Assembly (NCBI GenBank): GCA_037903355.1
Contig: JBAJFE010000011.1
Location: 1,621,001-1,685,000, forward strand
DNA length: 64,000 nucleotides
Direction of reading: 5' to 3'
Origin: Trichuris trichiura
Taxonomy: Eukaryota; Nematoda; Enoplea; Trichinellida; Trichuridae
In this document: positions 49,647-60,614 of the stretch, piece after piece
How the letters are laid out: each line of letters opens with the position of its first letter
Numbering within the stretch: the first letter of the stretch is position 1
The notes under the pieces: generated by a model
What the model was told of the DNA's origin: nothing
What the model saw: the letters and a program-made list of their open reading frames with translations, nothing else
Database searches by the model: none
Position numbers and translations under genes: made by a program

Positions 49647-50240
49647 ATGCGCAAGCTAAAGTATCACGAGCAGAAGCTTCTAAAAAAGGTAAACTTTTTT
49701 GATTGGGAACTGGACAACAACGTGCACGAGAGCAGCATCATCAATCGGTATCGGCTGAAGAACCACGAAGAGTACACTGTTTACAACAGCTTGTCTCGCG
49801 AAATACGTCAAGTTGCTCAAAAGATAAAAGATCTTTCGCCGACGGACCCATTTCGCACCGAGTCTTCGCGTATGCTCATTGAAAAACTATATTCGCTTGG
49901 CCTTATTCCGACAAAGCGAGGTTTGGACTTGTGCGGCAAAGTTACCGCCTCATCATTCTGTAGACGTCGATTACCTGTCGTTCTCTGTCGTAATCATATG
50001 GCCGAAACTCTTTCTGCTGCAACGGAGTATGTTCAGCATGGTCACGTGCGCGTTGGCCCCGAAATGATCAATGATCCTGCTTATCTTGTCCCGCGGTAGG
50101 AAGTCTTATCCATTACTTAGCAAAACTTTTTTTTTTACAGCAACATGGAAGACTTTGTTACTTGGACGAATTCGTCAAAAATACGCACACACGTCTTAGA
50201 GTACAACGACGAAAGAGACGACTTTGACTTGTTGTGTTAA
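49647..50240 (+). CDS. IMP3: IMP3, U3 snoRNP component with S4 domain
   Basis: IMP3 binds U3 snoRNA in the nucleolus with MPP10 and IMP4 and promotes U3-pre-rRNA base pairing for 18S rRNA processing. Exons 49647-50095 and 50141-50240 (45-bp intron, acceptor in a long T-tract) give 182 aa, almost the human length (184). The N-terminus has the conserved [17 protein letters not shown] pattern. The S4 RNA-binding part includes [14 protein letters not shown] and [11 protein letters not shown], and the C-terminus has [17 protein letters not shown] and [11 protein letters not shown]. The reading frame closes only if the intron is removed; otherwise it stops at 50097-50099. Confidence 0.96.
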
Positions 50241-50370
50241 TTTATTTGCGATATTGCTTAAAGGCAAGTAAAATTTGCAGTTTGTCTGAGCTTAGTTTCA
50301 AAAAGTTGAAAGCACCGCTTCCATCGGCGATACTATTCGTTGTTTTACGTGTGGCGCCGGGAAAACGATT

Positions 50371-50378
50371 TCTTTCAG
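50371..50378 (+). promoter_or_regulatory. 3' splice acceptor just before EMC6 (possible SL site)
   Basis: A strong acceptor-like sequence (gatttctttcag) ends 10 nt before the EMC6 start codon. No upstream donor or 5'UTR exon is evident in the 148-bp gap after IMP3. In nematodes this arrangement often marks spliced-leader addition, possibly in an IMP3-EMC6 operon. A cis-spliced 5'UTR intron is the alternative. Confidence 0.5.
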
Positions 50379-50388
50379 AGTTTTAATA

Positions 50389-50727
50389 ATGAAGAAAAGT
50401 TCGAAGCACAGTTCAAACGAATGCGAGCAAATATACAGCGACGGTGCCGTAAGAAACAATTACGCCGTTTTGGAATACAGCAGGACATGTCAAGCTGCGG
50501 CTTCGGGTGTTGCAGCCGGTATTCTAGGTCTTACAGGCCTCAATGGATTCATGTTCTACTGTTTGTGCGCCTTTGTTCAAAGCGCTGTATGGTGCTGGAA
50601 GGCAGGCTTCCATTTAAGCGACTATTTCACGCATCCTTCAGCTGTCCTGACGCACGGGGTCCTTGGCGGTTTATTCACTTACGTTCTCTTTTGGACATTC
50701 TTATACGGCATTGTCCACGTGTACTAA
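50389..50727 (+). CDS. EMC6: EMC6, ER membrane protein complex subunit 6
   Basis: A small subunit of the EMC, which inserts tail-anchored and multipass proteins into the ER membrane; EMC6 forms part of the insertase core with EMC3. The single exon encodes 112 aa (human 110). The cytosolic N-terminus contains AVRNNYAVLEYSRT. Three hydrophobic segments follow: about 39-57 (ASGVAAGILGLTGLNGFMF region), 58-75 and 92-111. The family C-terminus GGLFTYVLFWTFLYG is present, followed by IVHVY. The start is the first ATG after the acceptor-like site. The 3' end is convergent with the PAN-domain gene, 128 bp away. Confidence 0.96.
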   Translation: MKKSSKHSSNECEQIYSDGAVRNNYAVLEYSRTCQAAASGVAAGILGLTGLNGFMFYCLCAFVQSAVWCWKAGFHLSDYFTHPSAVLTHGVLGGLFTYVLFWTFLYGIVHVY

Positions 50728-50855
50728 CGCTCGCATGTTTTAATAAGTTGTTCAGTGCGCGATATATGTGGCTTTGATTCTAGTGCCTTTATAGCTACAG
50801 TACATTTGCTAAAGATTTTCAGGGTCAATTTTTTAAAGCAACAAGGCGTCTAGGG

Positions 50856-52368
50856 TCATTTGCAACCTATGCAAGACAGAACAATGGTCGAATTCGAGCC
50901 TGGCGGTGCCTCCCTGTTAACGCATGGGAATTTCTTGTAGGAGAGGCGGCAATTTCCAAGCAAAGGATCAAAGAAGGCAGTGCGACAGAATACGGCGCGA
51001 TGGCAATGGACCGCACAGCTAGTCATGTCCGTTACATTTGCCACGGCTGAGTAGGTGGCCTCTTGAAGTGGAAAGTCGGATGGCTGATGGTAGAAGGTGA
51101 AATTTGTTCCGCATACTGCCCGTTCAAATAGGAGTTTGGTTCTACTGTAATATCCATTTCTCACGGGTTGCCTACCTGGTTCAGCGTACGTTGAAGCAGT
51201 GCTTGTCATTTCAGTATTGTTCACTTGTTCCCCGTCGACCACATCCGTTGCATTTTGACAGTTTTGCGTCGGTGGTGGTTCCGGACAACGGACATTAGCT
51301 GCCGTTCTGCGTGCAGCTAATTTATTGATCAAAGCTTTAGCCATTTCCACCAAACTTTGTTGGCCACTGCCGGGATAATCTACGCGAAAGAAATCTTAGC
51401 ATAATTGCTTAAAAGGGCGGCAGTCAATAAGCAATACGTCGTCGTCCGCAACAACGACTGGTCGACCGGTCGTTGAGCCTTTGAAGAAAACCTTGACGAA
51501 CGAATGACGCTCAGTCTTCTCGTTTCGTTTTTAAATTTGCAAGCTATTTCTATCTCAATTGGTTTGGCATTCGATGCTGTAGAATTTGAATTAGGCCAAG
51601 GTGGCAAATCACGCGAGCGGAACACGCTGAAGTGGCGCTAGTCGATTGCAGCCCCAAAATGACCCATACGTATCTCAACCCAATTTTTTTGGCGAAGTCA
51701 TTGAGGCAGCATGCCACTTATTACATATGCAAACCCTTAAACTCTTACGCCTACGCATTTCTCGTCAAAATGTCGGCTTTAGAAGGTAAGTAAGTATCTT
51801 GTCAACGACTTTAACGCTTACCATCGACGCAATAAATGCACGAATAGGCTCTGGTCATTCCGGGAAGAGGAGCTCCAATTCCTGGTATCCTTTCCAGCTT
51901 GGCCGTGCAGTTGCTAGCCTGCCAGTATGCAAATTTGCACAAAGCTTTTCCGTCGGTTGACTTTTTCGGAGTCTCGTACACAACCGAGTAGCAAAACATC
52001 AAACGTTCCAAGCACATGGAAATGCACTCGTCCAATGATTTCACCTTTCTTAGCATGTAAGGTGTTATTTCGTCGAGCATCGAGTCGGGGACAGGTGTGT
52101 AGATGATTCGGCCACGGCAAGCTTAAATGATGTTCACTAAGATGAACTTTTGCCAAAGGTAGTTTTTTTGCATCTTACCTTTGCTGCTCGCTTGAACCTC
52201 CCGTTTAAGAGTACCTTTAAAGATTATAAATGATAGGGCAAAAATTGAATGCATTGTTCATCAACAAAGGGCACAAACGTTAGTAGCAAAAACTGTGAAG
52301 GTTTTCAAATGATGCTTACCTGCTAAGAGGAGGAGAAGAAGAAGCGCTATCAATCGTACGGGATCCAT
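50856..52368 (-). CDS. Secreted protein with two PAN/apple domains
   Basis: Exons 52368-52320, 52214-52179, 52121-51822 and 51379-50856 are in phase (1, 1, 1) and give 302 aa. The N-terminus is a clear signal peptide (MDPVRLIALLLLLLLAG). A first Cys-rich PAN/apple-like module spans about residues 30-126 (CRGRIIYTPV, then LDECISMCLERLMFCYS, ending AYSCIYC). A Pro/Thr/Asn-rich linker follows, then a second module at about 218-298 (CGTNFTFY, TSCAVHCHRAVFC, ending LSCIGC). Several N-X-S/T sequons fit secretion. PAN domains usually mediate protein or carbohydrate binding, so an extracellular adhesive role is likely, but no specific function can be given. The third intron is 446 bp. Inside exon 4, 51175-51116 has splice-like ends and a length of exactly 60 nt, so a 20-residue cassette could be removed. 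Its acceptor lacks a pyrimidine tract, so I kept it as coding. Confidence 0.85.
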
Positions 52369-52374
52369 AATAAC

Positions 52375-55300
52375 AAAGGCAGCCACTCTTTGGCAACCGA
52401 AACTATCAGACTGACTCAAGGTCGGCTGACTAGAAGGAAAAAGGGATGCGAAAAGGCTCGCCATAGGTGTTTTTCAAGGCGGGTCGACGATTGGTCCAAC
52501 ATTTCCAATTTTTCTCAATTTCTCGGCCAGCTGCTGTTGCCCAGTCGTTACGAAGCATCCTTTTCTGTTATCAATGATGCGCTCCCCCGTGATCATCTCA
52601 AGGGCAGCCGAAGTGTGCAGACGAGCTTGTCTGGGCCAATGTCCTTCAGGTCCCTGACAAGCGCCCACAGTGGAACGCTTCAAATGCAAGGCCAAGCAGC
52701 ATTCGACAATCATCGTGTGGAGCAGACAAAAAACGTCGCACGCTAAAGAGCACACAAACGTCTGATCAGCCGGCGAAAAATTAACAAAAGCGAATTGCCA
52801 ATGATTAGCCAAAAAGAACAGTTAAAATCCAACCCGCGCATTCAAATTATACCGTATGACATTGCTGATACGAAGGTGCCATATTACCGTCGTTTCGGTT
52901 TTATACAACCATTTTGAAAATTAGATGATAAAGGTCGTAAACGTTAACTCCTGCTTACATGCAAATATCTTGTTTTGGTGTTGGCAGTAGTAGCAGCGCA
53001 AGACTGTTTACTATGAAAAGATTGAAGCAAACAAGCCAAGAACTCGGCGTGAAAGCAGGAAGTAGATAAACGATTTTTCATCTATCGATGTTTTATGTAT
53101 TTGAAAAAATGAAGTGACAACGGAAGGTGTCAAGGCAAACAGCTGCGGGCACTATGACTAATTGACAAAAATCAACATTCGAGCGTATCGTTCGGTATTA
53201 CTAATTGCTACTGCGCGGCTCCGTAACTTGGAAAGGGCCAATTCAACTGTCCAAATGGCTCAGGTAGTTAGGCAGTGTACGCTATTAACAATTCTTATGA
53301 CGGCCACTTGCTCGACGGGATAGCATAGTAGTCGAAACTTTCTAATGATAGCTTCAGCCAAATGAAGTTTCTTTCTTTTATTATACAGTGCAATTGAACT
53401 CTGACGATGAGCCATACGGATTCAGTTCATCTATATAAATAGTGCTTCGCAATGGTAACTGCAACAACGTCATAAACTGGCGAAAACAATTTTACCGAGG
53501 TTGGGTATGCAAATTACAATAATTGAGATGGTAACTGATTATAAACTACAATCAGGACGTTTGAACCTTTTCTCCCGCCCTAAAACTACGGCGCAAAACA
53601 GGAAAATACTACGAATGTTTTATTTTTGATCAAAAAGGCTCTATTATAATATTTTACGCTGATTTCTCTTGCAACATGGACAGTGTAACGGCGTTTATCA
53701 TAATGTTTGCAGCAATAGCAAACCTCATACCTATTCGCTGTTTTGTTTATGTTAAGCTGGATTGCTATCTTCATTAATTATCCAATCTGATTGCACCCAT
53801 TATTTCAATATCACTCAGGATTTGAGCAAGCGACCGATGAAAAATGTAGAAAAAGTTATCAGCTATTCACCTCGGAAGGCACAATGGCGTTTCGCAGGAA
53901 ATGTTTTCAGAAAAATTCAAATTACGAACCTTCTACCTTTGTCCAGACACAGCGGTTACCGGATGGCAGCAGAGTAATCAACGCTATTAGCAGCGTTAAT
54001 AATTACGATTTTTAGCAGATTTTTAATTTTTTGCCTTTAAATATTGCGTTTGTTCCCATCCTGTCTTTTATTGTTTAAATATTACACACGATAATGACGA
54101 TATAACGCTCGTATCCATTTCAACTTTGCAAACAGTTTTATTGGAAAACGTTTAAAAATGCCAAACCTTTCCAGAACCGCCTAATCTCATTATCAGTGGC
54201 AAAAATGAAAGAATTTGATAACGTCTAGTGCTTATTTATCGCTATTTACCACAGGCAAACAAAAATAACATATAATTTTGTAGTTTAGCCGCTGAAGACA
54301 GGCGAACGTGAAACACATCTGAAACTTCCAATGGGATCCCACCTCTAAATAAACTTACATTATTAAAGATAGGTTTTAATGGATGTCCAAAAGACATAAA
54401 CTGATAGCATCTTTATCCCTAGCAACAATGACGCTTATAAGCGATTTCTGCTTGAAAAAGAAGACAAAGGTTTTTCTAAAATGCATTTCTTAACTTTGCG
54501 GCTATGCTATTAACGACGCAGGTTCGATTCGGTATCGATAAAGAAAGCGATGCTGCCACCGTTCATGCACTGCAAAAATTTCTACCATTCTTCTTTTGAC
54601 CTCAGAAACATCAGATCACTGTATCGGAAAGGTTTCATGCAAAAGCAAAACAGTTCCATCGTACTCTCCGCCCAATTTCAAATGGAAGTGGGTTGGATAG
54701 CAAAACGGTAATGCACTTTACTAAGCAGCGGTTTGATTTTTACAAAGATTCGCTATTTGCAAACGTGAAGAATGAACAATTATACTTCAAATGAACTCTG
54801 AGTTTCTAAAGATGAGGATGAAGCGCGGTTTACATAGCGCGTGATCTTAGCGAAAAGCCAGGGTAACATTTGCTTTAAGCAAGTGATCATTTGAAAATCG
54901 TCAAAGAGGATAAAGTAAGCGAAAGACGGTGGTTAGCCCTACGATGATACACGTGCGAGGCACTCGTACGCCTTTTCAATGAGTCAAATAGATGACGAAT
55001 CGATTAGGATTGAATAAATCTACCCGTCGTCTCAGTTGTCACATCGTTTATTCCCGCATAATGACACTTCTCCGTTTCGAATATTAAGTTAGCGCTCTTC
55101 TGCAAAGCGCAACACATTCTTTGACGACTGCTCGATGAGGCAAATAAGTTTTGCTAAATCTGCAAACTCTTAATCTGTTTCTAGCAAAGCCAATTTGGAA
55201 GCGTAGTGGTTTTTTTTTCGGCTGTGAAATGCCTTGCGTCACCTACTGACAAACAGGCCAACTCTAGCAACCAACCGGCTGTCGCTGCTTGCCATTTCAA

Positions 55301-58300
55301 CGCAGTGTACTGTAGTTGATTACTGAACTTTCCTTAGGTGAAAAGAAATCGAATGTCCACTCTTAAATCGAGCCGATAGCGTCGTCACAAGTTACAGTAG
55401 GCCCTTTTGCTTTCGGGAAATCTTTCGCCTGGCGGCTAAACAGCCCTCCTATAACGTGTTCATGCAACACACTCTTTGAATTCTCAGTTTTCAAAGCCTT
55501 AGGCCAACGAATTAAATGAGCTCACTGATTAGAAACGTTTGATTGATAATCTGCTTGGTAATTGATCGTTAATCCGCGGTGACCATTTAGCCAAGTGCAC
55601 CTGACCACTTTGTGGAAGAAGAAATTAAGATCGCTGCAGATCGACCGTCTTTGCGTCAAGCCTTAGGGCAAATTCATCTGAGAATGCCAAGGAGGAAACT
55701 GACTTTTTCGCTTGAAGCGAATGGCGAAGCACAAAAAATTAGAAATAATCAACGCAAAGGGGATTGAATAGCGCAAACGTTACCTACGTAAACGATTCCG
55801 CTTGGGATATACGCTCTAGCAAGCCAAGCGAGATGAGTGCAAACAAAGAATGTTTACGCAAACGTCAAATCTGAATCATGAAGTCACAGCGACATGAACT
55901 CATTGATCTTTTGGGTTCCGGCAACAAGGGCAAAACTGACATCGACAAACGAACGTCTGGTATTACAGCAGAGAATACTTAATGACCACAGGTTCACCGG
56001 ACTACTAATCTCACTTAACTAGTTCATTTTCAAATTTTATGTATTTCCAATTGGCTGCCTGCTTTTGAATACACTTTTATACATTAGAAGCAAGAGCACA
56101 ATCATCCATCCCTGCTTACGGTTTAGAGCGAATCAATTTTGCATACGCCTTTATAAAAATGTAACAAAATGTATAAAATAAGTACGCCTACTATCGTCAT
56201 TGGACTTCTTCTTCTCTAATCTCCGCCCATTCGAACGTTGAGTAGTCCTTACTGGACAAACCTAATTCTGGAGAACCATTTATTCATCTTTGGTATGCGC
56301 ACTTAATAAGCAGAACAAAGATTTCGAGTGTTTGACTTCATTGAAAACCCTTATAAGGAAATTAACCCCCAAAGTGACGTCTTTTGCTTATCAAGTCGCC
56401 TTGTTGATATCACGGTAGTGGGCGCTAGGCAGTTTGGCATCAACGGCCAAGCAAAAGTGCAAAAACGGGCCAACTTTGGCATTTTAAAAACTGTCGCTTC
56501 GTTACACAATGACCTGTTATTAGGTTTTAAAAAAAATTGAACGACAAAGCAAACTACATTGTTCGCGTACAATACTACGCCTGACGACTGCCATACTTTG
56601 GTCAAGAGTAGATCGCAAACCACAATTGACGTCTTTTGGACAACGCCGTCCTTTGTAAGGGGACAACTTCGTGTCAGACTTATGCATCGTTCATTGTTAG
56701 TCAGTATAATAATTGTCTGCATAATTAATAGTCATACAATTTTAATACAACGCCATACAAACAGGCAAGAAATTCGCTCAGGTCGACCTTTGATGGATGG
56801 ACGAGTATGGGGCATATGAACCGCGAGTGGTCAACCTCCCAGCGCGCTATGGAGATGACCAGTCAAGTGGCGCTGCTTGCAAACGAACGTTGCTGGTGCA
56901 CGTCGACCGTTATCGCTTCTGGTAGCGGTCAAATGTAATTACAGATTGAAATGAGAAGAACTGAACCGACGAACCGCTGACAGACCATGATTAAACAGCT
57001 CGGCCCCGAAAGACCAACGGTGGCCACAACCAACTGAAAGGAGCAATCTTTTCCTTAGGTGGGACGGCTCGTCGAACGCGGGAAATTGAATTATCCGTAC
57101 GGCAATGGTTTCAACTGGTGTCTGATTACAGTAATGTACAAGCAATTCAATCGATCGTGATGAAGCAAAGTCGCGTCTACGGGATGCACATCCAATGATC
57201 AGTCGACCTTCTGCCACTTAGGCCTGCACAACGCCTATGGTATCAATGAAACTGAGCTTCGTACTACGGTTAGTTAAGTGGAAAAGTCGACTGAACATCG
57301 GTTTCATTCTGATGCAATTTCTACGAGCAAAATTGCTCCTAACTTCTTTCTTCGCCTAAACAACCAACACGGAGATGATTAATCACAATTCAATCTTTCG
57401 GCTGGCAATTATGCATTTCCAAATGGCTGACAGCGTTTAGACAAAGATGGCGAAGCATTTCCGTCAGCTCGACATTCTCGAACCTTAGCAGCAAAAATTT
57501 CAAACTGACTCTTTAAGAAAAAGCTGAAAACCACTGGCAGTTCTAACACACATCAGTCGACCCGTCTCAGACCATTATTAGTCTTCTTTCAAACTTAAAA
57601 GCACAAACAGTTTGTCTTAGCGGATAGGCAATTCAAACAGCTTGGGAAGAAGTGAGAAAAATAGGAACGCAGAATGCTCTCTTCTTGGATGAAACACTAA
57701 AAAGCTGAAAAAGCTTAAGCCAATACGTAAGGTTACGAAACAACGTTGTCCACGAAGTAGTCAAGTCATGAAAGGCAGTCAGCCATTTTAAAAATTATTT
57801 AATCACTTATTTCGGACAACGAATATTGACCAGCAAACGCGCCTCGGCGGGAAACCGCGTAAAGATATAAAGCCAAGCTGACCATTGTCGCTAATTAAGA
57901 ATTTATCTAAAAGCTGAAAGCGTCCCATGGATCGCATCGTCGGGTTAACTGTCTCTCAAATCCATCCTTTGAGGCGGCAACGTTTGAATTGCAGTGTAGA
58001 AATGTTCGACCAATGAACAGACAATAACGATTTTAGAAGGTAACTTTTAAAGGCGTTTCATCTTAGCCGAAAAATGAATGAAACAATCCGTAAGACAGGT
58101 TGAACCGCCAAAGATTTCGTGGCGCTGACAACAGCAATAACCATCGACCTGTCATCCGTTCTTGTGACGGCAACACATCAATTTCAAATTTTATATGGAG
58201 GCGTCAAAGTTTGCTTATGCCAGCAATGACGTCACTTGCTAAGGATTGTCCAGCTGTTCCCCTTCTCACGAATCTCAGTGGTATCATTTTCGCCTTTTTC

Positions 58301-58347
58301 GGTATGGGGTCGACCGAATAAAGGTGGCTGCAAAAGAACTTTGTTGG
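52375..58347. other. About 6 kb without a recognised gene
   Basis: The first part (52390-52812) has overlapping open frames on both strands (118 codons plus, 112 minus) in more GC-rich sequence. It may be the upstream region of the PAN gene or an unidentified gene. A minus-strand frame of 123 codons lies at 56351-56722 without a known domain. The last kilobase probably holds the promoter and 5' exon(s) of the GFI1-like gene, including a TGACGTCA palindrome at 58228-58235. Nothing else is identifiable. Confidence 0.45.
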
Positions 58348-60614
58348 ATGGACGGACGCCTTAGTTCAGCGTCTTCGCGATTGGTCGACAAAGTGAACAA
58401 TTGCGCGCCGACGGTAGCCATCCAACCCCGCCTACCGATCGACGATTGGCCAGCCAGCGATATAATCTGCTTTCAACATTATGCCAGCTTTGATGACAAG
58501 AAAATTTACAAGCACTCACTGCGCTTTGCAGCTCATTGTCGGCTGGCCGTCTTTTCCATCGGAACATTGTCAAACTACTGGCCTATGAAGGGTAGCAGTT
58601 ACAGGATTAGCAAGCTGCTTGAGGAGAAGGTATCAGCCGAGCAGCAACATCAAAAAGTGATTGGTGCCGCGCCCCGAGCGGCCTTAAGCCCGGTCAAATG
58701 GCCTTTGCCTATTCCGGTGACCTATGGCACACCCGCTATGGAATCCCTGTGGAATGCCTGGCAGCTTCAGAGCAGTTTGATCAACTTTATCACTTACCAA
58801 CGCCTTTCCTGGCAGCTACGAGTTCGAGGTGACGACCAGACAGTTCTGTTGGGCCCTCAGCCATTCAGTGTTGGGCCCATTCGTACTGGGAGCGCTTCTA
58901 TAACGTCTCCGCAAGCTATGATACTCAACGAGCCTTCAAAATTATGGAATAGAAACAATGTCAACCGACCCAATGATGAAGATCCCTACTTATGCGTTCG
59001 TTGCCAAAAGTGGTTCAGCACTTCGCACGGATTGGAGGTACAATTGACGCATTGTGAACGTAACAGAAATATGATCTTCGATCGCGTGAATTTTAGGTGC
59101 ACATGCGTCGCACGCACTCGGGTCGAAAACCATTCGCGTGCGATAAGTGCGGGAAGGCGTTCAGCCATGAGGTGAGCCTCAGTCAACACCGGAGCACGCA
59201 TATCAACGAGAAGGCGTTCGAATGTGCCCAGTGTGGCAAAGTGTTCAAACGGTCATCGACGCTGAGCACCCACTTGATGATTCACACGGACACCCGACCT
59301 TACGCATGTCCTTACTGCGACAAACGGTTCCACCAAAAGTCTGACATGAAAAAGCATACGTACATACACACCGGTAAGTTTTCGCTCAGATGACGCGACA
59401 GGGGGATCCTTCGGCATGTATTATTCGATCGTGTGGCGCCAAATAGGCTAAGCAAATTGTTCATGTCGTCGGAAATAGTGACGACGAGTTATAAATTTGT
59501 AACGAAAGTTCAAGTCGGTTAGACCTTGCATTGAGTCATGATTTGATTGGGGAATCAACAGGGCGCTTATGGAGGGGTTCTTCGGAAGCGACCGCGCGCG
59601 TTTGCGCAAAGTTAAACCATCATTGTTCGTTGACACCGCCTGAATGATCATGCACAAAACGACCAGCGAATCGTGTCGACCACCGAGCAAATCTCGCCTC
59701 TGATTGTTCATTAATGGTAGTGCATCACGCAGAGTTGTCTGCGGCAATGGGCGTTTGCGACCCTTTTCATCAGACAAACGTAGGTGACCCTCCCGCTTAC
59801 AAAGTGCAGGTTGTTGTATACTTTCAGTTCTAACGCTCTGAAAACAAATCTGAACCTTTGACAATGTCATTTAAAAATTTGCATGATCGTCCTTTGACTT
59901 TTGCAAACACTATCGTCGTCGCGGTCCCTGAGAAGGGTAGCAGTAAGGACAGCTGCGTGCAGATTCGATCACAGCTGTTCCTTGTTCGCCGTTGTCGTCC
60001 AAATCAATCGTCCATGTTTATGCCAACGATTGATACACTGATTAGGATTAGTACGCTTCTTAATCGCTCAACAGAAGCTATGATAACTTAGAAAAGCCTT
60101 CGAGAAGTCAAGTTGAGGTATGAGGCTTAGCTAAAATGCCGATGGGTTCCCTGCCGGTGGATCTTCATTGCTTGCTTATAGTTGCGCGGAAAATCCACTT
60201 TGGACAATTGCAGGCGAAAAACCGCACAAATGCAAAGTTTGTGGCAAGGCTTTCAGCCAGTCGTCCAACCTTATTACGCACACCCGAAAGCATACGGGTT
60301 TCAAACCGTTCATGTGTGAATTGTGCGGCCGTGCCTTTCAAAGAAAAGTCGACTTTAGGCGCCACGTCGACGCCCACCATCAACCGACAACCAGTGAATG
60401 CCAGTCGTACAACTTGAGACGTGAAGCTGATGAATCCTCTGCAATTGGATCACTTAAATGTCAACAGAGGCAGAATGAGCCAACGGCTACGTCCTTCTTT
60501 TACCAACAGCAGCAGCGCTACGCAAAGAAGGAGCAAAGTGGTGCATCGATGCTGCAGCCACTCGATCTAAGCAAGTTTTCGCCAAGAGCAAAGGCGCAGA
60601 CGACTGTCCAGTGA
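58348..60614 (+). CDS. GFI1/Senseless/PAG-3-type zinc-finger repressor
   Basis: A transcriptional repressor of the GFI1/Senseless/PAG-3 family, which fixes neuronal or blood-cell fates. Exons: 58348-59037, 59097-59373 and 60214-60614 (phases 0 and 1), 455 aa from the first in-frame ATG. Six C2H2 fingers follow an unconserved 230-aa N-terminal part. They start at CVRCQKWF (split by the 59-bp intron), [32 protein letters not shown] and CELCGRAF. Segments [29 protein letters not shown] and [19 protein letters not shown] are diagnostic of GFI1. The C-terminus has a PLDLS motif (in [10 protein letters not shown]), the classical CtBP-binding sequence. No SNAG domain is visible at the N-terminus. 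A stop lies in frame at 58240, and an acceptor-like 'cgaatctcag' ends at 58278, so an upstream first exon is likely. The second intron is 840 bp. Confidence 0.92.

Noticed and set aside
51380..51625. 81-codon minus-strand frame in the third intron of the PAN gene
   Set aside because: Its frame cannot be joined to exon 3 (phase 1) with any acceptor I can see, whereas the acceptor at 51381-51380 joins exon 4 in phase.
52390..52812. Overlapping 118- and 112-codon frames upstream of the PAN gene
   Set aside because: They oppose each other, match no family and have no splice link; kept only as a note in the intergenic entry.
54515..54540. B-box-like ggttcgattc
   Set aside because: The flanking bases do not form a T stem and no A box lies at the right distance.
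59448..59870. 140-codon minus-strand frame in the GFI1-like gene's second intron
   Set aside because: No domain, no splice context and opposite to the host gene; probably chance in moderately GC-rich sequence.
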